Positions 12,247-21,173 of a DNA stretch of 26,217 nucleotides are shown in pieces. The position numbers were made by a program, and so were the translations under genes. The stretch is from Poteriospumella lacustris (taxonomy: Eukaryota > Sar > Chrysophyceae > Chromulinales > Dinobryaceae). A model generated the notes under the pieces. That model saw only the letters and a program-made list of their open reading frames with translations, did not search any database and was not told the origin of the DNA. Each line of letters begins with the position of its first letter. Position 1 is the first letter of the stretch. The stretch is from positions 1-26,217 of the forward strand of contig SMOI01000411.1 in the NCBI GenBank assembly GCA_008000375.1, given 5' to 3'.

Positions 12247-12728
12247 GGTCGAAGTGAGGTCTTTTTATTTCAATTCAGTCTTCGACTCATATGAAATTGT
12301 TCTCACTCTCAGAAATGATTTTGCTGGCAACCTCAAAGATGATGACAAGGTCCAATAACTTATGAATGCATGAATTGGCGCGTGGAAACCACGGAAATCG
12401 CCTGTAAGAAAAGTCGTTTGAAGTTCCCAACCTTTGGCAGAGAGACATGTACAGCATCTAACGCTACTTCGTCCTATATAGGAGAGCTTTTGCCTGACTT
12501 GACGTACGTAATTCATTTGGGGAGTTGGGACGTTTGGGGTGTTGGGTAGGTAGACTGGTTTTGTTGCCGCGCTGTTGTTGTTGTTGCGCGCCGCTGGCGG
12601 ATATTTTGGAGCTTCGGCAATCATCATCGCAGGTCAAGGAACTTTGTGGATACAGACATCACATGATTTTCGCCCTTCAAAGCGGTGTCATTTCGCCTGA
12701 AATTTCTCGTTGAACAGTTTGAAAAACC
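12247..12728. promoter_or_regulatory. Divergent intergenic region, bZIP-PAS / coatomer gamma
   Basis: A 482-bp gap between divergent genes. A palindromic TATA-like tract (tcctatatagga) sits at about 12472-12483. A 120-codon minus-strand frame (12265-12627, starting MMIAEAPKYPP) ends 18 bp before the bZIP ATG and contains a good donor (gtacgtcaag) and an acceptor (ttcttacag). It could be a 5' UTR exon, a small gene or chance; see findings. Confidence 0.4.
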
Positions 12729-15576
12729 ATGAGCATGAAACCTGGTTCGAGAGGTGCCAACTTTGGTCGAGGGAACGACGAAGAAGGCCAAAAGCCCCTG
12801 GCCGCTACTTTGCTTCAGGAATTTCAGAATCTTCGAGAGAAACTGAAGAACGAAGACGATGGAGAAGTGAAGGGTAATGATTGAGTGCTTTTCTCGTCAC
12901 ATTTACTCCTGGTGAATGATTGATTGTATTTGTTCCGCTCTGTAAATAGAATCTCCGTACCAGCACCTTGAAAAGGCGACCGTCCTCCAAGAATCAAGAA
13001 TCTTCCATGATGCCACCGTTGTCACTCAAAATCCTAGAAGATGCTGCCAAATGATCACCAAGCTTCTTTTCCTTCTCGTCAAGGGAGAAACATTTTCCTC
13101 CGCTGAAGTAACGGAAGTCTTTTTTGGAGTCACCAAACTGTTTCAGTCTGACGACGTGAACTTGAGAAGAATGATGTACTTGTTCATCAAGGATATTGCT
13201 GACACTTGCAACCCTGACGACGTCATCATTGTGACCAGCTCTCTCACAAAGGATATGAACACTGGTGAAGATTTGTACCGTGCCAACTCCATGAGAGTTC
13301 TTGCGAAGATTATTGACAGCACCATGTTGGGAGCGATCGAGCGCTACCTGAAGCAAGCGATCGTTGATAGAAACGCCTTCGTTGCGTCGTCAGCGTTGAT
13401 GGCGGGAGCGCGCTTGTTCAAAACGAGCCCTGAAGTTGTGCGACGTTGGGTGAATGAAGTGCAAGAAGCAGTGAACTCTTCTTCCGAAATGGTTCAATAT
13501 CACGCCCTTTCCCTTTTGTACAAGATTAAGCAGCACGATCGACTGGCCGTCTCTAAAATTGTACAACAATTGTCGAAGGGTTCTTTGCGTTCCCCTCTGG
13601 CAACTTGTCTGTTGATTCGCTACACTTCGACGTTGATTCGCGAAGATCTGAACAGCACCAATGCCAAGGCTTCGTACCAATTCCTTGAGACCTGTCTGAG
13701 ACATAAGAGCGAGATGGTCATTTTTGAAGCTGCGAAAGCTATTTGTGCCCTTCCTGGCGTGGAGAAGAACGACATTAGTCCTGCCATCACTGTTCTCCAA
13801 CTGTTTTTGTCATCGCCAAAGCCCGCCCTGCGCTTCGCTGCCATGCGTACCTTGAGTGAAGTTGCTGTGAACCACCCCATCAGCGTCTCGAAATGCAATG
13901 AGGACATGGAGACTCTTGTTTCTGATTCCAATCGCTCAATTGCGACTCTTGCTTTGACGACGTTGCTGAAGACGGGTACGGAAGGAAGCATTGAGAGATT
14001 GATGAAGCAAATTTCCGCTTTCATGGCGGAAATCGGAGATGAATTCAAGATCGTCGTTGTGAAAGCCATTCGCGAGTTGTGCATCAAGTACCCAAAGAAG
14101 CACCGCCTGATGGTTGGATTTCTCGCAACTTTCTTGCGCGAGGAGGGTGGTTACGAATTCAAGAAGTCCATCGTCGACAGCATTGTGGAAATGATGACCA
14201 CGATTCCGGAGACGAAGGAAACATCGTTGCTGCACCTTTGCGAGTTTATCGAGGATTGCGAGTTCAGTGAGCTTATCGTGCAAATCATGCATGTGATTGG
14301 GGAGACTGGCCCTGGAACCTCGAGTCCTGCAAGATACATTCGCTTTGTATTCAACAGAATGATTTTGGAAAATGCTGTGGTTCGAGCCGCTGCAGTCTCC
14401 TCAATTGGAGCGTTTGCTGCCAGAGTACCGGAGCTTCGTCCATCTCTCATTTCTCTTCTCTCTCGATCCCTTGCTGATGAGGATGATGAAGTTAGAGACC
14501 GTGCCGTGCTCATGATCAATGCCTTGAAAATGTCGTCTGACGATGCCGAATTGAAGTACTTGATCGCCGAGCCTCTTCCCATGCAATTCGGCCAGCTCGA
14601 ACGCTCCCTTATGGTCTTGGCGCCTCACATCGGGGTCATGAATCAACCACTGACTTTCATGTCTCTTCCTGTCGTTGAAGAAACGCACGTTCCTTCTAAT
14701 GTCCGATCGTCCAGTGCTGCTGGAAAGAAAGCCGTCGTCGAAGCCGATGCTGCCCCTGTGGAGCAGGTTGATCCTGCCGCAGAGGTTTACAAGGTCGCGC
14801 AGTTCAGCCAACTTGGTCGTGCGTTCCGTTCCTCTGCCGAGGTCAAATTGACTGAGACGGAGATGGAGTACGTTGTCACGTGCGTGAAACACATCTTCAG
14901 CGAACACGTTGTGCTTCAATTCTACGTTTTGAACACACTCGATGACCAACAGCTCCAAAATGTCCGTGTCAATGTGGAGGTGGGTGACGAAGAGCTGTTT
15001 TCCGTTGAATCTGTTGTGCCTGTGTCCGTGGCGAAGTATGGCGAACGTGCCAGCTGCTTCGTTTGCTTGAGACGTCTTGCCGAACCTCTCCCAACGACTA
15101 TGAACTGCGAATTGCAATTCAGAATTGTTAACGTTGATCCAAACACTGGTCAAGTGGAGTCCGGCAAGAAAGGTTTCGACGAGGATTTCCCTCTCGAAAA
15201 TTTGGAGATGACAACTGCTGACTTCATGGCGAAAGTCAGTGTTGGCGATTTCCGTAGATCATGGGAGTCCCTCGGCACTGAAGGTGAAGTCTTGGAAAAG
15301 TTTGCTCTGCAGTTCAAGAAGCTCGAAGATGCCATCGTCGCGGTTACCGATTTCTTGGGTATGCAAGCAGTTGATGGCACGGCGGTTGTCCCATCGGAAG
15401 TTATTAGTCTGAAGAAGCCTCACGTGTTGCATTTGTCAGGAGTTTTCGTGGGTAATGTCTCTGTTTTGGTTCGTGCCCAGTTGCAAGTTGATGATGCCAC
15501 AGGAGTTGTTCTCAAGCTGGCAGTGCGCTCGCCTTCGAAAGACGTTAGTCAGCTTGTTGCGGAATGCATCCGATAA
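12729..15576 (+). CDS. COPG: Coatomer subunit gamma (COPI)
   Basis: A 923-aa subunit of the COPI coat for Golgi-to-ER and intra-Golgi vesicles. Two exons, 12729-12873 and 12950-15576, are joined across a 76-bp GT-AG intron to give KESPYQHLEKATVLQESRIF, the classic gamma-COP start. The adaptin-like HEAT-repeat trunk fills about residues 50-570, with landmarks FFGVTKLFQSDDVNLRRMMY and DVIIVTSSLTKDMNTGEDLY. A hinge rich in Ala and Val (about 575-620) leads to the C-terminal appendage domain. Length is slightly above animal gamma-COP (about 870). The intact reading frame and strong conservation mark it as the functional copy. A decayed fragment of its 3' end lies at 17213-17370. It faces the Mei2-like remnant at its 3' side. 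Confidence 0.95.
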
Positions 15577-15893
15577 ATGCGCTGTAACAATTTTAAGTGT
15601 TCCAAAGTTTTCTCCATTCATTTTAGTTGTTGGTAAATCGTTTGAAAGGTATTTTGACGGATACAGTGTATCAAAAATGCAAATTCGTACAAAAATGTGC
15701 CCAAAGAAAGGTCTGAAATAAAGTTTCCTCCTTGGCCTTCAGTCAGTTCGCTGTCATCGTAGGTTAAGAGCGGCTTTACGCCTCTCCGGATGAAGCTTTC
15801 CCGCCTTCTCCATCTTTCGCCTTTTCCATCTCTGTCCGTGGAAGGTCTCCACGAAAGCGGGAATGGAGCTCGTGCTGAGAAAATTGATGAAGC
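15563..15893. repeat. Left copy of a tandem duplication (COPG 3' end to Mei2 3' end)
   Basis: This stretch matches 17358-17903 base for base over long runs, for example the shared block around ggtattttgacggatacag (15648 and 17442). It covers the coatomer stop codon, its 3' UTR and the 3' end of the Mei2-like gene. Relative to the right copy it lacks 214 bp of Mei2 coding sequence (17617-17830). Corresponding points are about 1795 bp apart. Confidence 0.92.
15776..15893 (-). pseudogene. Mei2-like gene remnant (left copy)
   Basis: The minus strand repeats two pieces of the Mei2-like gene at 17572-18750: the last codons (stop at 15776-15778) and part of the RRM (FVETFHGQRW region). They are joined by a 214-bp internal deletion. 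Homology ends at 15893, in the middle of the RRM, with unrelated sequence beyond. It cannot encode the RNA-binding domain. Confidence 0.85.
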
Positions 15894-16483
15894 CATGGCG
15901 AGCATCAAGTGTACTGAGCTGGGGGCACATCTAGCCGTCACTGCTTGCCTCGTCGAACACAGTGACTCCACAGCAGTGATCAAGATGGCAGCAGTAACAG
16001 TCCCAACACGGGTTGTGCTGTCCGGAGAAAAGTACAACATCGAGGTTCCCATGACCACCAGCCCATGTGACAAGTAACAGAAACGGTCCGTAGGCCCTCA
16101 GAACCGGATTGTCGACGCCAACAAATCCACAGAAATCTGTTCTCTGTGTGGAAGAACTTCGGTCGTTTCCCCAACAATCGTCTCAAACACTTTCCAGCAG
16201 CACTCTCTAAATGCCATATTTCATATGGTATACTGTAACAACGTGGATTTCCACACACGACTTCCACACTGACACGATGACGATGAAAAGTTGCACACCT
16301 GTCGAGGGGAGACTCGAGTTCGTTCGGGTCAAAGTCCGCCCTCAGACTTGGAGTTTCCAGGCTTGAAAATCCACGCACGCTGTTTGAGAGTGTAAGATAG
16401 ACTGATCAGAATTCAAGACAAGTTGCCCAAAACTTCGGCCGTTCCCCCAATATATCTACTGATGATCAGAATTAAAGACAGAT

Positions 16484-16838
16484 GATTGAACCACGGTCCA
16501 AAATGCGGATGAAGGATCGGATCCACCCCCACTTCATCTGAAAGCCATGCTCGATAGATCTGTTTCCCTTCTTCAGACTCTTTGAGATCCAGCACTCCAT
16601 AATCACCTTTCTTGAATGCTACGCCATCACATGCCTTCAACTCGTTGTGGATGTCTGTTGCCCAAACAGCTTATGAACGAGTTGAAGGCATGTGATGGCG
16701 TAGCATTCAAGAAAGGTGCTTATGGAGTGCTGGATCTCACAGAGTCTGAAGAAGGGAAACAGATCTATCGAGCATGGCTTTCAGATGAAGTGGAGGTGGA
16801 TCCGATCCTTCATCTGCATTTCGGACCGTGGTTCAATC
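16484..16838. repeat. 163-bp near-perfect inverted repeat with 29-bp spacer
   Basis: The arms are 16484-16646 and 16676-16838, with a spacer at 16647-16675. I count about five mismatches. Read outward from the centre, both arms encode the same peptide (KACDGVAFKKG, YGVLDL, ESEEGKQIYRAWLSDEV, DPILH, FGPWFN), which I do not recognise. Four of the five differences change the amino acid. It could form a long hairpin in DNA or RNA. Confidence 0.93.
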
Positions 16839-16849
16839 CATTTGTTTGA

Positions 16850-17136
16850 ATGGGAGCTCAGGGAGAGGTGCACGGCCTTCTTGAGACCTACAGACCATTG
16901 ATGGCCGCCGCGAATTTTAATGTAGGAGTTTCCCGCCCTTTGTTGGTGGAGTGGGTCCGTTTTACCAATATCCCTCGAAGATCGCACTTCACGAAACTCA
17001 GGCCGAGATTGAGAACCCCACCCGGTATCTCGCGAACTGCCCGATCCTGACTGGATTGCCCAGTGGAAACAATATTTGCGAATTACACATGAACTACGCG
17101 AACTGTGCGGTTGTCGTCCGCCTCTGCAAGTTCTAA
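16850..17136 (+). pseudogene. Broken reading frame of an unrecognised protein
   Basis: Two overlapping plus-strand frames look coding-like but are joined only by a frameshift near 16945-16965. The first has EVHGLLETYRPLMAAANFNV (about 16866-16925). The second has GPFYQYPSKIALHETQAEIE and continues to LHMNYANCAVVVRLCKF (to the stop at 17134-17136). The composition is protein-like, but I do not recognise the family. The arms of the neighbouring inverted repeat may come from the same gene. Confidence 0.35.
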
Positions 17137-17212
17137 GTAAATTTTCGTGTTTCAGTCGCGCGTCCGACAACCACCAGCTCATGGTTGCTTTGAGAATCCT
17201 ACAGGGTATTCT

Positions 17213-17370
17213 GTTGAATCTGTTGTACCTGCGTCCGTGGCGAAGTATGGCAAACGTTGTAGCTGGTCGTGGTTTGCTTAAGACGTCTTGCCGAACCTCT
17301 CCCAACGGCAATGAACTGCGCATTGCAATTCAGAATTGTTAGCGTTGATCCAAATAGAATGCATCCGATA
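17213..17370 (+). pseudogene. Coatomer gamma 3'-end remnant (right copy)
   Basis: Positions 17213-17354 match 15004-15143 of COPG (for example agacgtcttgccgaacctct) with several substitutions and a net 2-bp insertion that breaks the frame and creates TAA. The sequence then jumps to the last codons (aatgcatccgataaatgcgc, equal to 15563 onward), so 419 bp of coding sequence are missing. No 5' part of COPG is present. Confidence 0.9.
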
Positions 17371-17903
17371 AATGCGCTGTAGCAATTTTAAGTGTTCCAA
17401 CATTTTCTCCATTCATTTTACTTGTTGGTAAATCGTTTGAAAGGTATTTTGACGGATACAGTGTATCAAAAATGCAAAATTCGTACAAAAATGTGCCCAA
17501 AGAAAGGCCTAACATAAAGTTTCCTTCTTGGCCTTCAATCAGTTCGCTGTCATCGTAGGTTAAAAGCGGCTTTACGCCTCTCCAGATGAAGCTTTCCCGC
17601 CTTCTCCATCTTTCGCTTCGCTTTCCGAAGATGGAACTGTCGGTGCAGTTTTAGATGCAACCGTTGGAAAAGGTTCTGGTTTGCCGATATTCGGACCAGA
17701 TGAATAGAACAGAAGCGGCTTGTATTCGTCAACTTTGTCCATCAAACTTGAGTTTTGAAATCTTGCGATCATCGCCTGCTTGCCTTGAATTCTTGCAAAT
17801 GAGACAGCACAGACCTTTTCAGAATTAAAGCTTTTCCATCTCTGTCCGTGGAAGGTCTCCACGAAAGCGGGAATGGAGCTCGTACTGAGAAAATTGATGA
17901 AGC
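17358..17903. repeat. Right copy of the tandem duplication
   Basis: Counterpart of 15563-15893. It retains the complete 3' part of the Mei2-like gene, so this copy keeps the ancestral sequence for Mei2, whereas the left copy keeps it for coatomer gamma. Confidence 0.92.
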
Positions 17904-18750
17904 AGTATCCAACGTTGCATCTGTTCTTGAAATCAATTGGCAAATAGAAGAAGTCATAGGTGCCTGCGTGCTTCTGATTCACCTCTTCCAAGAGCATCTG
18001 CTGCGTGTATTTGTTCGGGATATTTCGAACCTACAGCGAGATGGTTAGATATTCACCGCTAATGTTTTCGATTAAAAAACTTACCATAATCGTGGTTCTT
18101 TTCTCTGCACCAGCGAGAATGCGATTAATGTCCAAGCTGAAATCGTTCTCATGTCCATCTCTCTGGGAATTGTTTCGCGCTGGTCTCCCTGCAAAGCAAG
18201 CAAATTAACTATCGAAATGTTAGATTCGTAAACGACTTTCAGCAATTTACCTTGTTGAAATGAAGATAGCGATGCTCTTGTGTTAGAATGAGCCGACTCC
18301 TCTCTACCGAAGTTTCGTCAACATTAAAAAAAATCAGAGCGCACACAATTCACCGCATACAACGAACCTCGTGTTATCAGTTGATCCATCTCTGTAAACT
18401 CCTGACTTATCTTGGAGATCCTTCGGCTTGGAAACAAAGCTGTCCCGACCATTCACCATAAGCCCACTGGAGTCAGTCACAACAGGATGAACAGACAGCT
18501 GCATGTTTCCATGATTTCCATGATTTCCATGTTCGGTAACGAAAGTCGGAGGCCCATAAGGAGACGAGAAGGGCGCCCCATACATTGCCGGAAACATGGG
18601 AGGATTCAGCTGGGTACCAAGCATTGGGGCTTGAAAAGTCATCTGAGGGATAAGACCGTATTCCATAGGTGCACCAAATTGAAAAGAAGACATTGATTGA
18701 TAACTTCCCGTTCCGATCATAGGATAGTGAACTTGGGGTGGCAATGACAT
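17572..18750 (-). CDS. Mei2-like RNA-binding protein, possibly 5'-truncated
   Basis: Four exons (18368-18750, 18251-18303, 18085-18188, 17572-18030) with GT-AG introns of 47-64 bp give at least 332 aa. The N-terminal part is rich in Met, Pro and Gly (MYGAPFSSPYGPP; a GNH repeat) and looks disordered. The C-terminus is the Mei2-type third RRM: VRNIPNKYTQQMLLEEV, then YDFFYLPIDFKNRCNVGYCF and KVCAVSFARIQGKQAMI. Mei2-family proteins bind RNA in meiotic or developmental switching. No RRM1 or RRM2 is seen. The frame stays open upstream of the Met at 18750 to a TAG at 18796-18798 that belongs to a telomere-like tract. The true 5' end may therefore be lost, or an exon could begin at the cag before 18783. 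A decayed copy of the 3' end lies at 15776-15893. Confidence 0.82.
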
Positions 18751-18795
18751 CGGAAGTGTTCCAGAAGCAACAGGTACTGCCAACTGCCCGCCAGG

Positions 18796-18812
18796 CTAAC
18801 CCTAACCTAACC
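18796..18812 (-). repeat. Interstitial telomere-like tract
   Basis: The minus strand reads GGTTAGGTTAGGGTTAG: about two and a half units of TTAGGG, one of them shortened by a G. It lies exactly where the Ca2+-ATPase reading loses homology and where the Mei2-like frame begins. TTAGGG is a common telomere unit in stramenopiles. The G-rich strand runs away from the ATPase, the direction expected if a telomere had been added to a broken ATPase end. A chance match of this short length cannot be excluded. Confidence 0.6.
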
Positions 18813-20834
18813 GTCCGTTCCTGAACCCATCGCAACACCAATGTCCGCACATTTCAAAGCCGGTGCATCGTTCACCCCGTCGCCCGTCATCGCCACAACA
18901 TGACCACGAGATTGAAGAGCTCGCACAATGAACAGCTTGTGACGGGGAGCAGACCGGTAGCAGACCACCACTTCCTCGATGATCGAAGACAGGTTGTGCT
19001 CGCCGCTGTTGTAGAGGTCTTCGATTTCCTTCCCGCTGATCACTCGATTGGACTGAGACGGATCGTAAATTCCCGTCAATTTCGCAATAGCAACCGCAGT
19101 CGTTTCAGAATCACCGGTGATCATCATAACTTTGGCACCAGAATCCTTAATCTTATGGACAGCTTCCAACACGCCAGGGCGAGGCGGATCCGCCATACCG
19201 ATGATACCACAAAGACAGATCACACCGGAAGAAGATGTTTGCGAAAAGGCGAGTACGCGTAGTCCGCCTTTCGCCATCTCCGATGCATAGTGATTGACTT
19301 TATCGATCACACCGTTGTCGATAGGAACAAAGTCCCCGTTGGAACTGGCGTAGTGCGTGCAGCGAGGAAGTACAACTTCCAAAGCGCCTTTGCTGAAGCA
19401 GACAACGTCGCCCTTTTGGTTCTTGTAGAAGATTTCCATCATCTTTGTGTCGGACGAAAATGGAGCTTCCTTGACTTTGACCATAGATTGTCTGCGATCA
19501 GGGAAACCAAGCACTTGTGCCGCTTTTATCAAGCCGATCTCCGTCGGTTGTCCGGCCTGATCTGGACCGTTGACATGAGCATTGTTGCAGAGTGTGGCAC
19601 AATCAAAGAGCTGCTGAACACAAGGAAGTCTCATCACAGCACTGAAGTTCGCATCGTCGGAATACGCAGGCAGATGGTCGCCATTGTTGCCGCTTCGACG
19701 AGAGATGTCGACATTGCCGTCCAAGGCCGGCGTGAAAATGGCAGCAGCCTCCATTTGGTTCATCGTCAACGTTCCCGTCTTGTCGGTACAGATGTAATCA
19801 GCGCAGCCAAGAGCTTCTACAGCCGGTAATTTACGTACAATAGCATTCTTTTTGGCCATTCTGATTACACCCAGAGCCAGAGTCACTGTCACGCAAATGG
19901 GGAGTCCTTCGGGAATCGCCGCGACAGCCAAGGACACACCAATGTTGAACATGCTGAAGAATGATTTCCCTTGGATTAAGCCCACAATTCCGATGAAGAC
20001 AATGATTCCAATTGAAACAATGCTCAAGTACTTGCCAAGATCATCCATTTTAACTTGAAGGGGAGTGCGCTTGCTCTCGACATCTTGCATTTCTTTGAAA
20101 GTTTTGCCGAATTCTGTTTCGATGCCGATGGTGCCCACGATACAGCGGCCATGCCCACTGACGACAAGCGTTCCCATAAAAGCAAGGTTGTTGAATACAC
20201 TGACATCACTGCTCTCCGTAACATCTGATATGGAGTCGGTTGACTTTTCTTTGGGGTCGGCCTCACCGGTCAACGCCGATTCGTCGATTTGCAACCCAAC
20301 AGACGAAATTACACGAGCATCTGCTGGTACACGGTCACCAGCACAAAGAATGATAACATCTCCTGGAACTAACTGAGATGCTGGAATAACTGAAATGGAG
20401 CCGTCACGAAGAACTGAGGCCTTTTGAGGAACGAGATTTCCCAAGGCTTCTAGCGCTTCCTCAGACTTGTATTCTTGGTAGAAAGCAACAGAGGCAACAA
20501 TAATAACTGCAGCTGCGATGCTAAATGCATCCTCGTATTGTCCCACAATAATGCTGAGGAAAGAAGAGCCCAGCAAAAGCAGAATTAGCGGCTCCTTAAA
20601 TTGCTCCAGATATCTGAATAATATGTGATCCTATCAGGCGACCAACGAAAGTAATTAGGAAAGACGTACACGATGGAGGTGCGCAACAACATTTACCTTT
20701 TCTTCTTTCGGGAGCTCGTTATCTCCATGAATTTTCGCTCGTAAGGCAGCTTCATTCGCGCTGAGACCAACTTCATGATCTGACCCCAAACTTACTTGGA
20801 CTTCATTGGCAGAGACTTTCGATAACTTCCACAT
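18807..20834 (-). pseudogene. Secretory-pathway-type Ca2+ P-type ATPase, 3'-truncated
   Basis: Two exons, 20697-20834 and 18807-20630 (66-bp intron; junction KEEK-DHILFRYLEQF), encode 653 aa. Close matches to SPCA/PMR1 pumps include EQFKEPLILLLLGSSFLS, then YQEYKSEEALEALGNLVP. The actuator TGEADP, phosphorylation site CTDKTGTLTMNQ, MITGDSETT and MTGDGVNDAPALK are all intact. The protein stops right after GVAMGSGTD, where the family continues V-x-K-E-A-A-D. Transmembrane segments 5-10, about 250 residues including the ion-binding residues of TM6, are missing. The stop codon is within a telomere-like tract. It should not pump. The 5' part shows no other damage, which suggests a recent break, an undetected distant 3' part, or an assembly join. 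Confidence 0.85.
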
Positions 20835-21173
20835 TTCCTGCTGAGGGTTGACGTAAGAATTTGGTGTCCATCAAGGACGGGGGATAATCAGTGATCGCCA
20901 CGAGGTGAAATCTTATCATTTCGTAAGAAAGCTGAGAGTTAACGACGAATCAGACGGCTCCTCGTCGTGTCGTTGCCAATTTTTATGGTAGTTGTGGTGT
21001 ACATCAATGCTCCGCATTAGTCCAGAAGTGTCAGTGAAGAAGTACAAACTTTGTGCGATCTCTTGTTGTGATCTGTATACTGTAGATACGGGCACCACTT
21101 TTACGAACATCAATCTTGATTGCTAATCATTTATGTAGTTTTATCAATGCTACCACCCACAAACGTCGAGTGA
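20835..21173. promoter_or_regulatory. Intergenic region upstream of the Ca2+-ATPase
   Basis: A 339-bp gap between the FBPase stop and the ATPase start, both on the minus strand. It should hold the FBPase 3' UTR and the ATPase promoter. No motif, RNA gene or repeat is visible to me. Confidence 0.35.

Larger units (their letters stand above)
15894..17212. other. Degenerate region between the two duplicate copies
   Basis: About 1.3 kb with no intact recognisable gene. It holds a 163-bp inverted repeat (16484-16838), a short direct repeat (tgatcagaattcaagacaag near 16403, tgatcagaattaaagacag near 16462) and broken reading frames at about 16850-17136. I could not align any of it to the rest of the window apart from the repeats listed. 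Confidence 0.6.

Noticed and set aside
13390-15153. Several long minus-strand frames within the coatomer gamma gene, up to 250 codons
   Set aside because: They are antisense shadows of a conserved coding sequence and show no domain of their own.
15618-16073. 151-codon minus-strand frame across the left duplicate
   Set aside because: It reads through 3' UTR, the Mei2 remnant in a shifted frame and unrelated sequence, with no coherent protein.
18511-18536. Short tandem repeat (catgatttc units) considered as a regulatory repeat
   Set aside because: It is in frame inside the Mei2-like exon and encodes the GNH repeat, so simple codon repetition explains it.
19290-19829. 179-codon plus-strand frame inside the ATPase gene
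   Set aside because: It is the antisense of the nucleotide-binding region; the minus strand carries unmistakable P-type ATPase motifs.
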